59,559 bases of DNA, from contig CAMJNN010000001.1 of NCBI GenBank assembly GCA_946407325.1, positions 1 to 59,559 of the forward strand, given 5' to 3'. This stretch comes from an uncultured Prevotellaceae bacterium. GTDB taxonomy: Bacteria > Bacteroidota > Bacteroidia > Bacteroidales > Bacteroidaceae. Of the stretch, positions 9,121 to 17,675 are shown piece after piece. Below the pieces are notes generated by a model, which did not search any database, was not told the origin of the DNA, and saw nothing but the letters and a program-made list of their open reading frames with translations. Both the position numbers and the translations under genes were made by a program. The stretch's first letter is position 1, and each line of letters starts with the position of its first letter.

Positions 9121-10290
9121 TTAGCGATGCAGGGTGATGACCGTTATTTCAGGCCATGCGCCAAATCGGAAAGGCAAACCTACATAACCTATGCCCAAAC
9201 TGACATACAATGCTTGTGAGCCTTCTTGATACATGCCTCCCCATTCGTCATATAGCCATGCAGCAGGCGACCAACCGAAGAGCATGAACTGTGTCCCATG
9301 GGTGTGACCAGCCAGCATGAGGTCTATGTCAGTAGTAGGCAACACCTCCCTGCGCCAGTGGGTGGGGTCGTGGCTCAACAAGATGCGGAACATCCCCTCT
9401 GTGCCCTCAGATGCTTTAGGCAAATCGGCATATTGTGGGAAGGGCGGATTACCGTCGTTCTCGACTCCAATTACCGCAATGCTATCGTTATTTCTGTAAA
9501 TTATATCATGTTGGTTCTTAAGTAGTTTCCAACCTATATTAAATTCTTGCTTCTCCAAATGTTCTTGATTGAGTTCCTCGTCACCAGGCTGTGCCCAACG
9601 GTAATATCTTCCATAATCGTGGTTGCCTAAAATGGAATAAACGCCATCGGGAGCATGCAACTTACTCAGTACATCAACAAACTGATCCACCTCTTTAGAA
9701 CGTTGGTTCACTAAGTCGCCCGTAAAGAAAACCACATCGCCTTGCTGCTCGTTGGTAAGCTTTACCAGCTTCTCCATAATGTCAGGACGATCCTTGTAGC
9801 TGCCTGAATGGACATCGGATATCTGCACGATGCGATAGCCATCAAAACCTTCTGGAAGACGAGGCGAGGTGTAGGTCACTTGTTTCACTTGAAAATGACT
9901 AAGTCCGAGCGTACTGCCATATAAGGCTATGCAGAAGAAACCGACAGCCAGGATAATGCCCAGCCAAGTGAACCATCGCACGGAGATGGGTTTGATGATA
10001 GCGTGCAGGATGCGACCAATCAGATCTACCAGCATGAAAAAGAGTTTGGGCATACCTATACAAATGAGGAAGATGCCCAGCCAAGCAATGATGCTCTGGC
10101 GCTCAACCAAAGGGTTTTGCGTACCGATGTATTCGGCACTGATAAAGCCAGCTGCCAGAATGATAGAAGGCAACCACCACAAGATTCTAACCCACTGTGC
10201 TTTATTCCATTTCCTGATGTATAACCAGTAGATATAAGCATCAGGGATAAAAATCAACAATACGAAAATGAATGCAAGTCTTTGTAACAT
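9121..10290 (-). CDS. Membrane-anchored metallophosphoesterase
   Basis: 389 residues from the ATG at 10290; a longer frame to 10392 would run into the preceding gene and is rejected. Four hydrophobic segments fill about the first 140 residues, followed by a calcineurin-like phosphoesterase domain with QISDVHSG, FTGDLVNQRS, LGNHDYGRY, LLSHDPTHW and LAGHTHGTQ. This architecture matches the YkuE/YaeI-like group of membrane phosphoesterases, some of which act on lipid phosphates; the substrate is unknown. The start is only 4 bp after the stop of the MetH activation-domain gene, indicating one transcript. Confidence 0.88.
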   Translation of the reverse strand: MLQRLAFIFVLLIFIPDAYIYWLYIRKWNKAQWVRILWWLPSIILAAGFISAEYIGTQNPLVERQSIIAWLGIFLICIGMPKLFFMLVDLIGRILHAIIKPISVRWFTWLGIILAVGFFCIALYGSTLGLSHFQVKQVTYTSPRLPEGFDGYRIVQISDVHSGSYKDRPDIMEKLVKLTNEQQGDVVFFTGDLVNQRSKEVDQFVDVLSKLHAPDGVYSILGNHDYGRYYRWAQPGDEELNQEHLEKQEFNIGWKLLKNQHDIIYRNNDSIAVIGVENDGNPPFPQYADLPKASEGTEGMFRILLSHDPTHWRREVLPTTDIDLMLAGHTHGTQFMLFGWSPAAWLYDEWGGMYQEGSQALYVSLGIGYVGLPFRFGAWPEITVITLHR

Positions 10291-10294
10291 AGTA

Positions 10295-11182
10295 TTATAA
10301 GTTTGCTGCCAAGAACTTGCGCATGTTTTCAACAGGCAGTCCTCTGCGTTGTGAATAATCAATAAGTTGGTCTTCGCCAATCTTTCCCACACTGAAATAG
10401 CGAGCTTGCGGATGCGCCAACATCAGTCCGCTGACAGAAGCATGAGGATGCATCGCCCCGTTCTCCGTGAGGGTGATGCCGATGCTCCCAAGATGGATCA
10501 GTTCATCGATGATGAAATTAACCGACTGATCGGGTAGGGAGGGATAGCCCACTGCTGGTCGTATGCCTTGAAACTTCTCCAATAGCAGGTCGGTCATGCT
10601 GAGTTGTTCATCAGGCGCATAGCCCCACGCCTCTTTCCTGACATACAGGTGCAACTTCTCCACAGAAGCCTCCACCAAACGGTCGCACAGCGTTTGCACC
10701 AACAGCTTGCGATAAGCATCGTCCGTTTCTAACAAAGCCGAATCGTCGATGGTGGCCGCAAACACTCCTACTTTGTCGGGTATTCCCATTTCCACAGGTC
10801 GCACGAAGTCGCTCAGACAGAGATACGGCTCTCCTTCTCGAGTCATACGCTGCTGACGGAGCAATGGGAATAAAACGCCGTTAATCAGTAGGTTATCACC
10901 CGATGCATTTGCCTCAAACAGCTGAAAAGCACATTTGCAAGTCAGCTTGCCCTCCAACTCGCCCAACAATTTACGGGCATCGTTCATCAGCTTGACGGCT
11001 TCACGAGCCTTGGCTTGTTCCTCCTCAGAAAAACTATTTACCCAAGTGGTTTGGCAACCTATACAGTCGTGCACCTGGGCAATAGCGGCGAAGCGTGGAG
11101 CAAAACCCCACGCATGGAAGAAGTAGAGCCAGTTCACAAACTCTGCTACTTCACCAATGCTGTATATATTAACAATGCTCAC
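10295..11182 (-). CDS. Stand-alone MetH activation-domain protein (cobalamin-dependent methionine synthase reactivation domain)
   Basis: 295 residues. The sequence matches the C-terminal activation domain of B12-dependent methionine synthase: NWLYFFHAWGF near the start and RPAVGYPSLPDQS in the middle (family RPAxGYPxxPDH, an S-adenosylmethionine-binding loop). In MetH this domain binds AdoMet for reductive remethylation of oxidised cobalamin. The catalytic homocysteine, folate and B12-binding modules are absent, so it would have to act in trans with a separate MetH. I place the start at the GTG at 11182, which overlaps the TGA of the upstream gene as GTGA; a TTG at 11194 is also in frame. Confidence 0.82.
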   Translation of the reverse strand: MSIVNIYSIGEVAEFVNWLYFFHAWGFAPRFAAIAQVHDCIGCQTTWVNSFSEEEQAKAREAVKLMNDARKLLGELEGKLTCKCAFQLFEANASGDNLLINGVLFPLLRQQRMTREGEPYLCLSDFVRPVEMGIPDKVGVFAATIDDSALLETDDAYRKLLVQTLCDRLVEASVEKLHLYVRKEAWGYAPDEQLSMTDLLLEKFQGIRPAVGYPSLPDQSVNFIIDELIHLGSIGITLTENGAMHPHASVSGLMLAHPQARYFSVGKIGEDQLIDYSQRRGLPVENMRKFLAANL

Positions 11183-12024
11183 GCCAATTGGCAAACCGCT
11201 TTCATATAACCATATGACTCGGCAATGCCCAGGAACGGATTATCCATATCCTTCTCGTACTCCAGGCTGCACATGCCCTCGTAGCCCACTTTACGCATCA
11301 TGCGCACGAAAGCAGGGAAGTCAATCTTGCCACGTCCCATCTCGATGCACTTGCCCTCTTTCGAGTTGTCCGTCTCATCCTTGATGTGCATGTCAAACAC
11401 ACGCGTATGGTACTTCTCTAGGTCGGCCACAGGGTCGGCACCGTTGCGGAAATCATGACCAATATCCAAACACATACCGATGTTAGGATCGAGGTCCTTC
11501 ACCTTATCCCAAATCACCGTAGCATCCTGATACACGTCCAAGTCAGGTCCATGCAAGTGGATGGCATATTTTATTTCAGGATATTCCTTGATTTTCTTGT
11601 CCACGTAAGGCAACAGTTCGTAGGGGGGAACTGACAACATGACCTTAGCACCTACTCTGCGAGCATAGGCAAAGGCTTTGTCCACTTCCTCTTCGGTGTT
11701 CTGGTAGATAGGACCTACACCGTAGCCTGTTACGCCATATTCAGCGCACTTGGCGTGGAACGCCTTGATTTGTTCGTCAGTAGCATCCAGTGGTAAATGG
11801 AAATCCTTGATGCAAAGATAATGGATATCGCACTTCTGCAATGTCTGGAGAGCTGTGTCGATGTCGAAATTGTGGAAAGTCCAATCTGCGCAACTCAAAT
11901 GAAACTTGTTGTCGGCAGCAGTGGTCTTAGCCTCTTCCTCCTTTGCAGGAGCAGCGTTGCAACTGCTCATAGCTAAAGCAGCACCACCTACCAAACCAGT
12001 CATGATAAAAGATCTTCTTTTCAT
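11179..12024 (-). CDS. Secreted lipoprotein, sugar phosphate isomerase/epimerase-like TIM barrel
   Basis: 281 residues. The N-terminus MKRRSFIMTGLVGGAALAM carries a twin-arginine-like pair and a lipobox ending at Cys22 (AMSSC). The remainder is a xylose-isomerase-like TIM barrel; candidate metal ligands are Asp187/His190 (CLDIGHD), His213 (DMHIKDE) and Glu255 (SLEYEKD), while strand five carries HLHG instead of a clear glutamate. Exported members of this family occur beside glycoside-degrading genes in Bacteroidota and may act on keto-sugars; the substrate here is unknown. It lies 24 bp after pyrC and overlaps the MetH activation gene by 4 bp. Its neighbours give little hint of function. Confidence 0.85.
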   Translation of the reverse strand: MKRRSFIMTGLVGGAALAMSSCNAAPAKEEEAKTTAADNKFHLSCADWTFHNFDIDTALQTLQKCDIHYLCIKDFHLPLDATDEQIKAFHAKCAEYGVTGYGVGPIYQNTEEEVDKAFAYARRVGAKVMLSVPPYELLPYVDKKIKEYPEIKYAIHLHGPDLDVYQDATVIWDKVKDLDPNIGMCLDIGHDFRNGADPVADLEKYHTRVFDMHIKDETDNSKEGKCIEMGRGKIDFPAFVRMMRKVGYEGMCSLEYEKDMDNPFLGIAESYGYMKAVCQLA

Positions 12025-12048
12025 AATATATCAGTTGTTATTTATTCT

Positions 12049-13383
12049 TCATTTAATTCTCAATTCTTCCCCTCTGATCCCTTCTCTCGGAGCGCCATCA
12101 GCAAATGCCAGTTTACCGTTCACAAACGTCCTTTCAACTTTCCAATTGAAGCCATGCCCCTCAAGAGGACTCCACCCACATTTGCTCTGGATGACCTCTG
12201 GCGTAACTTCCCAGGTGGTGTTTGGCCTCACTAATACCAGGTCGGCCTGATAGCCAGGACGGATAAACCCACGCTTTTCGATGCGATAGAGCAGGGCAGG
12301 GTTGTGGCACATCTTCTGCACCACCGTCTCGAGACTGATAATGCCCTTGTCCACCAATTCCAGCATGCAGTTCAGCGAGAACTGAATGCTAGGCATGCCC
12401 GACATTGCCTTCAGGGCACCCCCCTGTTTCTCACTCAGCAAGTGCGGAGCATGATCGGTAGCCACCGTATCAAGCCGTTGGGTATTCAAAGCCTGTTGCA
12501 AAGCCAGTTGGTCGCCCACGCTCTTTACGGCAGGGTTACACTTTATCTTAGCTCCTAATGTTTGATAATCAGTATCGTTAAACATCAAGTGAGAGATACA
12601 AACCTCCCCTGTAATGCGTTTCTGTGTCAATGGCTCATCAGACAGTAACGCCAATTCGCGAGCTGTAGAAATATGAGCGATATGCAGACGAGCCCCCGTT
12701 TCCTGCGCCAACTCTACCGCCAACTTCGACGAGAGCCAGCAAGCCTCTTCTGAGCGTATCATAGGATGCAAACCGATAGGTGCATCACCATCATCCCCCT
12801 TGTATTTTGCCATATTCTCACTGATGGTATGCTGGTCCTCGCAATGCGCCATAATCAGCATATCAGTACCCCCAAAGATATGGCGCAGACTCTCTTTCCT
12901 GTCCACCAGCATATTGCCTGTGCTCGAGCCCATGAACAGCTTGATGCCAGGCACACGATGCTTGTCCAGCTTGTCGAACAAGTCGTAGTTAGTGTTGGTC
13001 GCTCCGAAATAGCAACTGTAGTTCACCAGACTATGCTGAGCAAAGTTCTCCATCTTCGCCTCCCATGCCTCCAGCGTAGTGGTCTGTGGGTTCGTATTTG
13101 GCATATCCATCACCGATGTCACACCCCCAGCTACAGCAGCCTTGCTCTCAGAAGTGATGTCCGCCTTGTGTGTCAGCCCGGGATCACGAAAATGCACATG
13201 CGAGTCAATAACGCCAGGCAACAGGTAGCACCCCGTACCATCCATCACAGTGTCGAAGTCCTCCAAATTATAGACCTCACCCTCTACGATGGCCGAAATC
13301 ACTTCCCCCTCTATGATGACAGCACCCTTGAATTGTCTGCCCTCATTCACTATCGTCACATGATGTATCAGTGTCCTTTGCAT
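12049..13383 (-). CDS. pyrC: Dihydroorotase
   Basis: 444 residues. This amidohydrolase-superfamily enzyme interconverts carbamoyl-aspartate and dihydroorotate, third step of pyrimidine synthesis. Visible metal and active-site motifs are DSHVHFRDPG (His62, His64), IMAHCED, LHIAHIST and ATDHAPH. Length and motifs fit class I dihydroorotases rather than allantoinase, though the two families are close. It heads a five-gene minus-strand run, and a TATCTTTG promoter box lies 28-35 bp upstream of the start. Confidence 0.95.
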   Translation of the reverse strand: MQRTLIHHVTIVNEGRQFKGAVIIEGEVISAIVEGEVYNLEDFDTVMDGTGCYLLPGVIDSHVHFRDPGLTHKADITSESKAAVAGGVTSVMDMPNTNPQTTTLEAWEAKMENFAQHSLVNYSCYFGATNTNYDLFDKLDKHRVPGIKLFMGSSTGNMLVDRKESLRHIFGGTDMLIMAHCEDQHTISENMAKYKGDDGDAPIGLHPMIRSEEACWLSSKLAVELAQETGARLHIAHISTARELALLSDEPLTQKRITGEVCISHLMFNDTDYQTLGAKIKCNPAVKSVGDQLALQQALNTQRLDTVATDHAPHLLSEKQGGALKAMSGMPSIQFSLNCMLELVDKGIISLETVVQKMCHNPALLYRIEKRGFIRPGYQADLVLVRPNTTWEVTPEVIQSKCGWSPLEGHGFNWKVERTFVNGKLAFADGAPREGIRGEELRIK

Positions 13384-13410
13384 AGTTATCTATCTTATTC
13401 TTTCAAAAGC

Positions 13411-13418
13411 CAAAGATA
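13411..13418 (-). promoter_or_regulatory. pyrC -7 promoter box
   Basis: TATCTTTG on the minus strand, 28 bases before the pyrC ATG, matches the Bacteroidota TAnnTTTG element. No convincing TTG was seen at the -33 position. Confidence 0.45.
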
Positions 13419-13598
13419 CACTATATAATTTGAATAATGAAAGAAACTTTGAAAAAACTAATAACCATTTGTTTTATTATTCCTTACCATGTAAGCTATT
13501 GTTCTCGGTATTTGCAAGGGATATTTTTCACTTTTGTAAGATAGTTGAGCAACAACGCACAACAAACCTGCATACAAAACGACGGTAGTTTGCAACAG

Positions 13599-13681
13599 CA
13601 AAACAACTTGTTTTGGTACCGTTAAGATGCTTCCTTCATGCCTTAAACTACTAGTTAACAACACCAAAACAACTTGTTTTG
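13599..13681. repeat. Two copies of a 17-bp palindrome, 66 bp apart
   Basis: CAAAACAACTTGTTTTG occurs identically at 13599-13615 and 13665-13681. Each has 8-base complementary arms around a central C. The flank AACA-C in front is also shared. This could be a tandem operator for a dimeric regulator or a small repeat remnant. Confidence 0.6.
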
Positions 13682-13874
13682 CATGTAGAGTAGGCAGTGT
13701 AACTTTCTGAAGAAGTTACACTCACTCCAAGCCGTTAAGGCTCAATCGTTTAAAAGGGGTAGTGTAACTATGTATGTAAAAGCGTTATAATTTATAGTGA
13801 GAATGATAGATTGAAATTGTATGCAAGGGTGGAAATAACTTAAAAGAAAAACTTGCCAGTATTTTCTTGTTCTG

Positions 13875-14909
13875 TCAGCGTTCAGCAGCAATAATCAATC
13901 CAATCACCTCCGAGTAGCTCTTCCTTCCAGCCTTCACCTTGTTATATTTCAAGTACATGTCGTATAGATAGTCTTGCACCTTGCCAAACGATTCGTTGTA
14001 TTTCGCTTGCCAATAAGCCTTATCAGACGCTAACAGTGACTTTATCTCTGGCCGCAGGTCCTCATACAACGATTTATACTCATCCTCGCTCAGCAATACT
14101 CTGGCATTGTTGAACACATGCCCTAAGATGGAGTAATACCCACTGAAGCGGATGCCTTTGTCCGTCGATTGCGTGGTAGCCAGATAAGCGTAGAAGTTCG
14201 CCTCACCCTCCGAAGTGATGCCCTGCAAGTGTGCATATTCATGCGCATAGGTAGCTGCGTAGTTGTGAGGTAGCACATCTCCGTTCAAGGTAAACTCACA
14301 GAAGAACGGTGCCATGCTTCCTGTTACTCCCACCATCGATGCCAAAGGTGTGTAGAGCATGGTCTTTACCTGTGGATTTACGACGTGTATGCGGTTGAAT
14401 CCTTGCAGCTTGTATGCTGCCATTACATTCTCCTTTATTTTCTCCACATCTTTTGTTTCTACCAATGTATAGTTGCTGTTCAGTGACTCGATATATCGTT
14501 TGGTAAAATTTTTGAACATCTGTTTGTCGAAAGCCACAGGTGGCGTGTTGGTACGTTGGTAGTAGTTGGGTTGTCCATAGTTCAACCCCCATGCCCAGTA
14601 GAACCACACAAACAGCCAAAGCAAGTACTCCACCACATTCCCCATCGCCCTCCAGAACTTCTTCTTGGGATGCACCAAGGCATAGAGAGGGTAGAGCACT
14701 ATCCATGCGATGCTCAGCATCACCAGCACCTCACTGATGCTGAAAGGAATCCACGACGAGAGGTTCGCCAATGCCGTACCCACCCAAGGATAGATATGCT
14801 TAGCATACAGCTCGTTGCCCCCTGGCACCACCATCATTGCTATGGTAAGCACCAGCAAGATCCCCAATATCCATCTCCTATAGTTAGTTTTATGCTGTTT
14901 GCTTTTCAT
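13875..14909 (-). CDS. DUF3810 membrane protein with a zincin-like HExxH motif
   Basis: 344 residues from the ATG at 14909 (the frame opens further upstream, but the promoter box lies at 14963-14970). Three hydrophobic segments at about residues 13-30, 57-79 and 91-110 are followed by a soluble domain. That domain contains HEYAH at 223-227 and Glu234/Glu236 shortly after (TSEGEANFY), the layout of a gluzincin-type metalloprotease. DUF3810 is a conserved Bacteroidota family of unknown function; the motif suggests an envelope protease. It is divergent from the C1 peptidase gene. Confidence 0.85.
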   Translation of the reverse strand: MKSKQHKTNYRRWILGILLVLTIAMMVVPGGNELYAKHIYPWVGTALANLSSWIPFSISEVLVMLSIAWIVLYPLYALVHPKKKFWRAMGNVVEYLLWLFVWFYWAWGLNYGQPNYYQRTNTPPVAFDKQMFKNFTKRYIESLNSNYTLVETKDVEKIKENVMAAYKLQGFNRIHVVNPQVKTMLYTPLASMVGVTGSMAPFFCEFTLNGDVLPHNYAATYAHEYAHLQGITSEGEANFYAYLATTQSTDKGIRFSGYYSILGHVFNNARVLLSEDEYKSLYEDLRPEIKSLLASDKAYWQAKYNESFGKVQDYLYDMYLKYNKVKAGRKSYSEVIGLIIAAER

Positions 14910-14962
14910 ACTTTCTGTCCTTGTTTTCGTATTGTTAGTCGAATATGATGATTCTTTTTTTG

Positions 14963-15010
14963 CAAAGATAGAAATAAATGAGGAATAATTGCAGGAAATT
15001 ACTATTTTTG
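14963..15010. promoter_or_regulatory. Divergent promoter region, DUF3810 (-) and C1 peptidase (+)
   Basis: Minus-strand -7 box TATCTTTG (complement of 14963-14970) faces the DUF3810 gene; plus-strand -7 box TATTTTTG (15003-15010) lies 47 bp before the C1 peptidase start. -33 elements are not clear for either. Confidence 0.5.
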
Positions 15011-15056
15011 CAGCAAGCACAGTAGTGACCATATCTGTGTGTAATCAAACAGAGCT

Positions 15057-16241
15057 ATGAACATCATGAGAACATTGACAATCATTGCCGTAGGGTTGTT
15101 CATGACAACAGCATCGGCACAAAAGAACGTGCAGCCACAGGTTATCTTATCATACGGAGGCAAGACCGTTACAACTGAAGGAAAGACCTTTACAACGCTG
15201 AAGGTAATTCCGATAACGAGTGTGAAGAACCAGTATCGCAGTGGTACGTGCTGGGATTTCGCTACACTGGGCTATCTGGAGAGCGAGATACTGCGGAAGA
15301 CAGGCAAGACCTACGACCTGTGCGAGATGTTTGTGGTGAACAAGGACTATATGGACTGCGCCACGCATTATGTGCGCATGCATGGCTATAGTCAGATTTC
15401 CGAGGGTGGCTCATGTGAAGATGTGCTCGAGGTGATTCGCCAGCATGGCATCTGTCCTGAGGAAGCTATGCCAGCTCCAGGCTCGCTGACGGGCGACTCG
15501 CTGGCCAACTTCAAGGTGTTTTTCCCCGAATTGGAACGTACTGTCAGCAGCATCGTGTGGAGCGAGGGAAAGCCCGAACTGAACCGATTTACCACAGAAG
15601 AGCAGGCCCCTTTGAGAAACCCAGCACCCAAGCCACATTGGCAAGACAGCGTGCAAGCCGTCATCGACCAGTATGTAGGAGCATGTCCCGACACATTTGT
15701 TTATGAAGGAAAGAGCTACACTCCGAAGACCTTCGCAGAAAGCCTTGGCCTCGACCTCGACGACTATGTGAGTCTGACCAGCTACACCCATCATCCTTTC
15801 AACCAGTGGTTTGTCATCGAGTCACCCTATAAATGGCGACTCAAACCCAGTTACAACATCCCCATCGATCAACTGATGGATGTCTTAGACAAAACGCTGG
15901 ATGCAGGTTATACAGTAGCATGGGGAGGCGATGTCTCAGGCGATTTCTATCGCAACCAGTCATTGGCCTACTTGCCCGACGGAGTGACACCTACCCAGGA
16001 AATGCGTCAGGAGCAGTGGAACGACTGGGAGTTTACCTACGACCACGTAATGCTGATCTATGGCAAGGCTGTCGACGAGCAAGGCAAGCCCTATTATTTG
16101 GTCAAGAACTCTTGGGGAACGAACTATCCTTACAAGGGCACCTGGTACATGTCGCGCGACTACATCGCACTTAACACTACCTACCTGTTCTTAAACCGTC
16201 ATGCCCTTTCAGCAGATCTCCAGAGAGCAGTAGCGCAATAG
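15057..16241 (+). CDS. Exported C1-family cysteine peptidase (PepC/bleomycin-hydrolase-like)
   Basis: 394 residues with a signal peptide (cleavage near TTASAQ). The papain-type active site is complete: Gln59 and Cys65 in NQYRSGTCWDF, His330 in TYDHVMLIYG, and Asn351 in LVKNSWGTNY. The large insertions between Cys and His fit the C1B aminopeptidase C / bleomycin hydrolase group, here in an exported form common in Bacteroidales. It probably trims peptides in the periplasm. An alternative start is the ATG at 15066. The next gene begins 56 bp downstream. Confidence 0.9.
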   Translation: MNIMRTLTIIAVGLFMTTASAQKNVQPQVILSYGGKTVTTEGKTFTTLKVIPITSVKNQYRSGTCWDFATLGYLESEILRKTGKTYDLCEMFVVNKDYMDCATHYVRMHGYSQISEGGSCEDVLEVIRQHGICPEEAMPAPGSLTGDSLANFKVFFPELERTVSSIVWSEGKPELNRFTTEEQAPLRNPAPKPHWQDSVQAVIDQYVGACPDTFVYEGKSYTPKTFAESLGLDLDDYVSLTSYTHHPFNQWFVIESPYKWRLKPSYNIPIDQLMDVLDKTLDAGYTVAWGGDVSGDFYRNQSLAYLPDGVTPTQEMRQEQWNDWEFTYDHVMLIYGKAVDEQGKPYYLVKNSWGTNYPYKGTWYMSRDYIALNTTYLFLNRHALSADLQRAVAQ

Positions 16242-16297
16242 AGACCGGTAAAGTGTCATTGAAAAGAATATTTAAGTTTAACTAAATAGTTGTTATT

Positions 16298-16879
16298 ATG
16301 AAAAAAATATTGATTTTTAGCCTTTTGCTTGCGATGGCATCATCTGTTTTCCCCCAGGTAGGCAATGAGTGGAAAGAAATAAAGCCAGAAGAGATTGGTA
16401 TAAACCCCATCAATTTGTTTAAAGACGGATTGGCACTCACTGTACAGGATGGCGAGAAAGCTAACTCTATGATGCTGACGATGGGAACCTTGGGTTATTT
16501 CCGCGGAAAAGGCATGCTTGCCATGTATGTAAACGAAAGTCGCTATACTTATGACTTGCTGATGAAGAATCCTTATTTTACGGTTGAAGCATTCCCTGAG
16601 GCATATAATGAGCATCTGCGCTATTTGGGCACACATTCGGGTAGGGACGGCTCCGACAAGATTAAAGATGCCGGACTGACGGCCAGCAAAACAGCAGAGG
16701 GAACACCTTATATTCTTGAGGGCAACCTGCTTATCGAGTGCCGTCTGGTCTATACTGGCTCATGGGATGAGGATAAGTTGGATGATAGCATCAAGGCTTC
16801 TTATTACCGAGACGGTGTTCGTCGCCCCATGCACCAGCAACTGCTTGCTGAGATCCTCCATGTTTGGGTGAAGGAATGA
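16298..16879 (+). CDS. Exported flavin-reductase-like (FMN-binding split-barrel) protein
   Basis: 193 residues with a signal peptide (MKKILIFSLLLAMASSVFPQ). The rest resembles the flavin reductase / NADH:flavin family: NPINLFKDGLALTV, GTLGYFRGKGMLAMYV, RYTYDLLMKNPYFTVEAFPE and YLGTHSGRDGSDK are the usual conserved blocks. Cytosolic relatives bind FMN; the function of an exported version is unknown. It lies between the C1 peptidase (same strand) and a convergent glycosyltransferase. Confidence 0.8.
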   Translation: MKKILIFSLLLAMASSVFPQVGNEWKEIKPEEIGINPINLFKDGLALTVQDGEKANSMMLTMGTLGYFRGKGMLAMYVNESRYTYDLLMKNPYFTVEAFPEAYNEHLRYLGTHSGRDGSDKIKDAGLTASKTAEGTPYILEGNLLIECRLVYTGSWDEDKLDDSIKASYYRDGVRRPMHQQLLAEILHVWVKE

Positions 16880-16919
16880 ATGTTTAGCAACGACAATAGA
16901 GAACTGAGACAGTGTGATA

Positions 16920-17651
16920 TTATTTCTTGAACAGAGAATCCCACTTCAGCTGGATGACGCCGAACATGGCTTCGCCAAAGATGCTGCTGTTCATCTTGGA
17001 GGTGCCTTCCTTGCGGTTGACGAAGATAACGGGCACTTCCTTGATGCGGAAACCTAATTGCCATGCGGTGAACTTCATCTCTATCTGGAAGGCATAGCCC
17101 TTGAAACGGATCTTGTCGAGGTCCATCATCTGCAACACTTCCTTGCGATAGCAAACAAAGCCTGCAGTGGTGTCGTGTACTGGGATGCTGGTGATGAGAC
17201 GTACATACTTGGAGGCGCAATAGCTCATCAATATACGACTCATAGGCCAATCTACCACATTGACACCAGATACATAGCGGGATCCAATGGATACATCGGC
17301 TCCCTCAAGGGAACAGGTGTCATATAATCGGGGTAAATCGTCAGGGTTGTGACTGAAGTCGGCATCCATCTCGAAAATATAGTCATAGTCGTGTTCCAAC
17401 GCCCACTTGAAGCCTGCTATATAGGCTGTGCCAAGTCCTAACTTGCCTGTACGCTCTATCATGTACAGACGCTCGGGAAACTCGTCCTGCAGGCGCTTTA
17501 CAATAGCTGCGGTGCCATCGGGAGAGTTGTCTTCAACGACCAGAATGTGAAAGCCGTGCTCCAGGGCAAAGACGGCCCTGATGATCTTCTCGATGTTCTC
17601 GCACTCGTTGTAAGTGGGGATGATTACTATGCTGTCGTTTACTTTATGCAT
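16920..17651 (-). CDS. Polyprenol-phosphate mannosyltransferase-like glycosyltransferase (GT2)
   Basis: 243 residues from the ATG at 17651; the ATG at 17678 would start upstream of the likely transcription start. The GT2 fold is clear: IVIIPTYNECENI at the N-terminus, VVEDNSPDGTA, the metal-binding MDADFSHNPDDLP, and SIGSRYVSGV. It fits the single-domain dolichyl/polyprenyl-phosphate mannose synthase type, which moves a hexose from a nucleotide sugar to a lipid carrier on the cytoplasmic membrane face. There is no C-terminal GtrA-like membrane domain. Donor sugar and acceptor are inferred only from the family. Confidence 0.88.
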   Translation of the reverse strand: MHKVNDSIVIIPTYNECENIEKIIRAVFALEHGFHILVVEDNSPDGTAAIVKRLQDEFPERLYMIERTGKLGLGTAYIAGFKWALEHDYDYIFEMDADFSHNPDDLPRLYDTCSLEGADVSIGSRYVSGVNVVDWPMSRILMSYCASKYVRLITSIPVHDTTAGFVCYRKEVLQMMDLDKIRFKGYAFQIEMKFTAWQLGFRIKEVPVIFVNRKEGTSKMNSSIFGEAMFGVIQLKWDSLFKK

Positions 17652-17675
17652 GTTAGTTTTTTGGTTTATCGGTGA

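Larger units (their letters stand above)
13384..13874. other. 491-bp gene-free region with paired palindromes and a hairpin
   Basis: No convincing gene: the only ORF (minus strand, 13458-13667) has low-complexity, atypical composition. It contains the pyrC promoter box (TATCTTTG, complement of 13411-13418), two copies of the 17-base palindrome CAAAACAACTTGTTTTG at 13599-13615 and 13665-13681, and a hairpin AGTGTAACTT (13696-13705) / AAGTTACACT (13713-13722) whose left arm motif GTGTAACT recurs near 13762. The DUF3810 gene ends at 13875 without a clear T-tailed terminator. Confidence 0.7.

Noticed and set aside
10291..10392. 34 extra N-terminal residues for the metallophosphoesterase
   Set aside because: They overlap the end of the MetH activation gene and precede the natural membrane-helix start at 10290.
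13458..13667. 69-codon minus-strand ORF in the 491-bp gap
   Set aside because: It spans one and touches the other palindrome, has no family likeness and atypical composition; treated as non-coding.
13599..13681. Possible CRISPR repeats
   Set aside because: Only two copies, one spacer-like interval, and repeats of 17 bp; no cas genes in the window.
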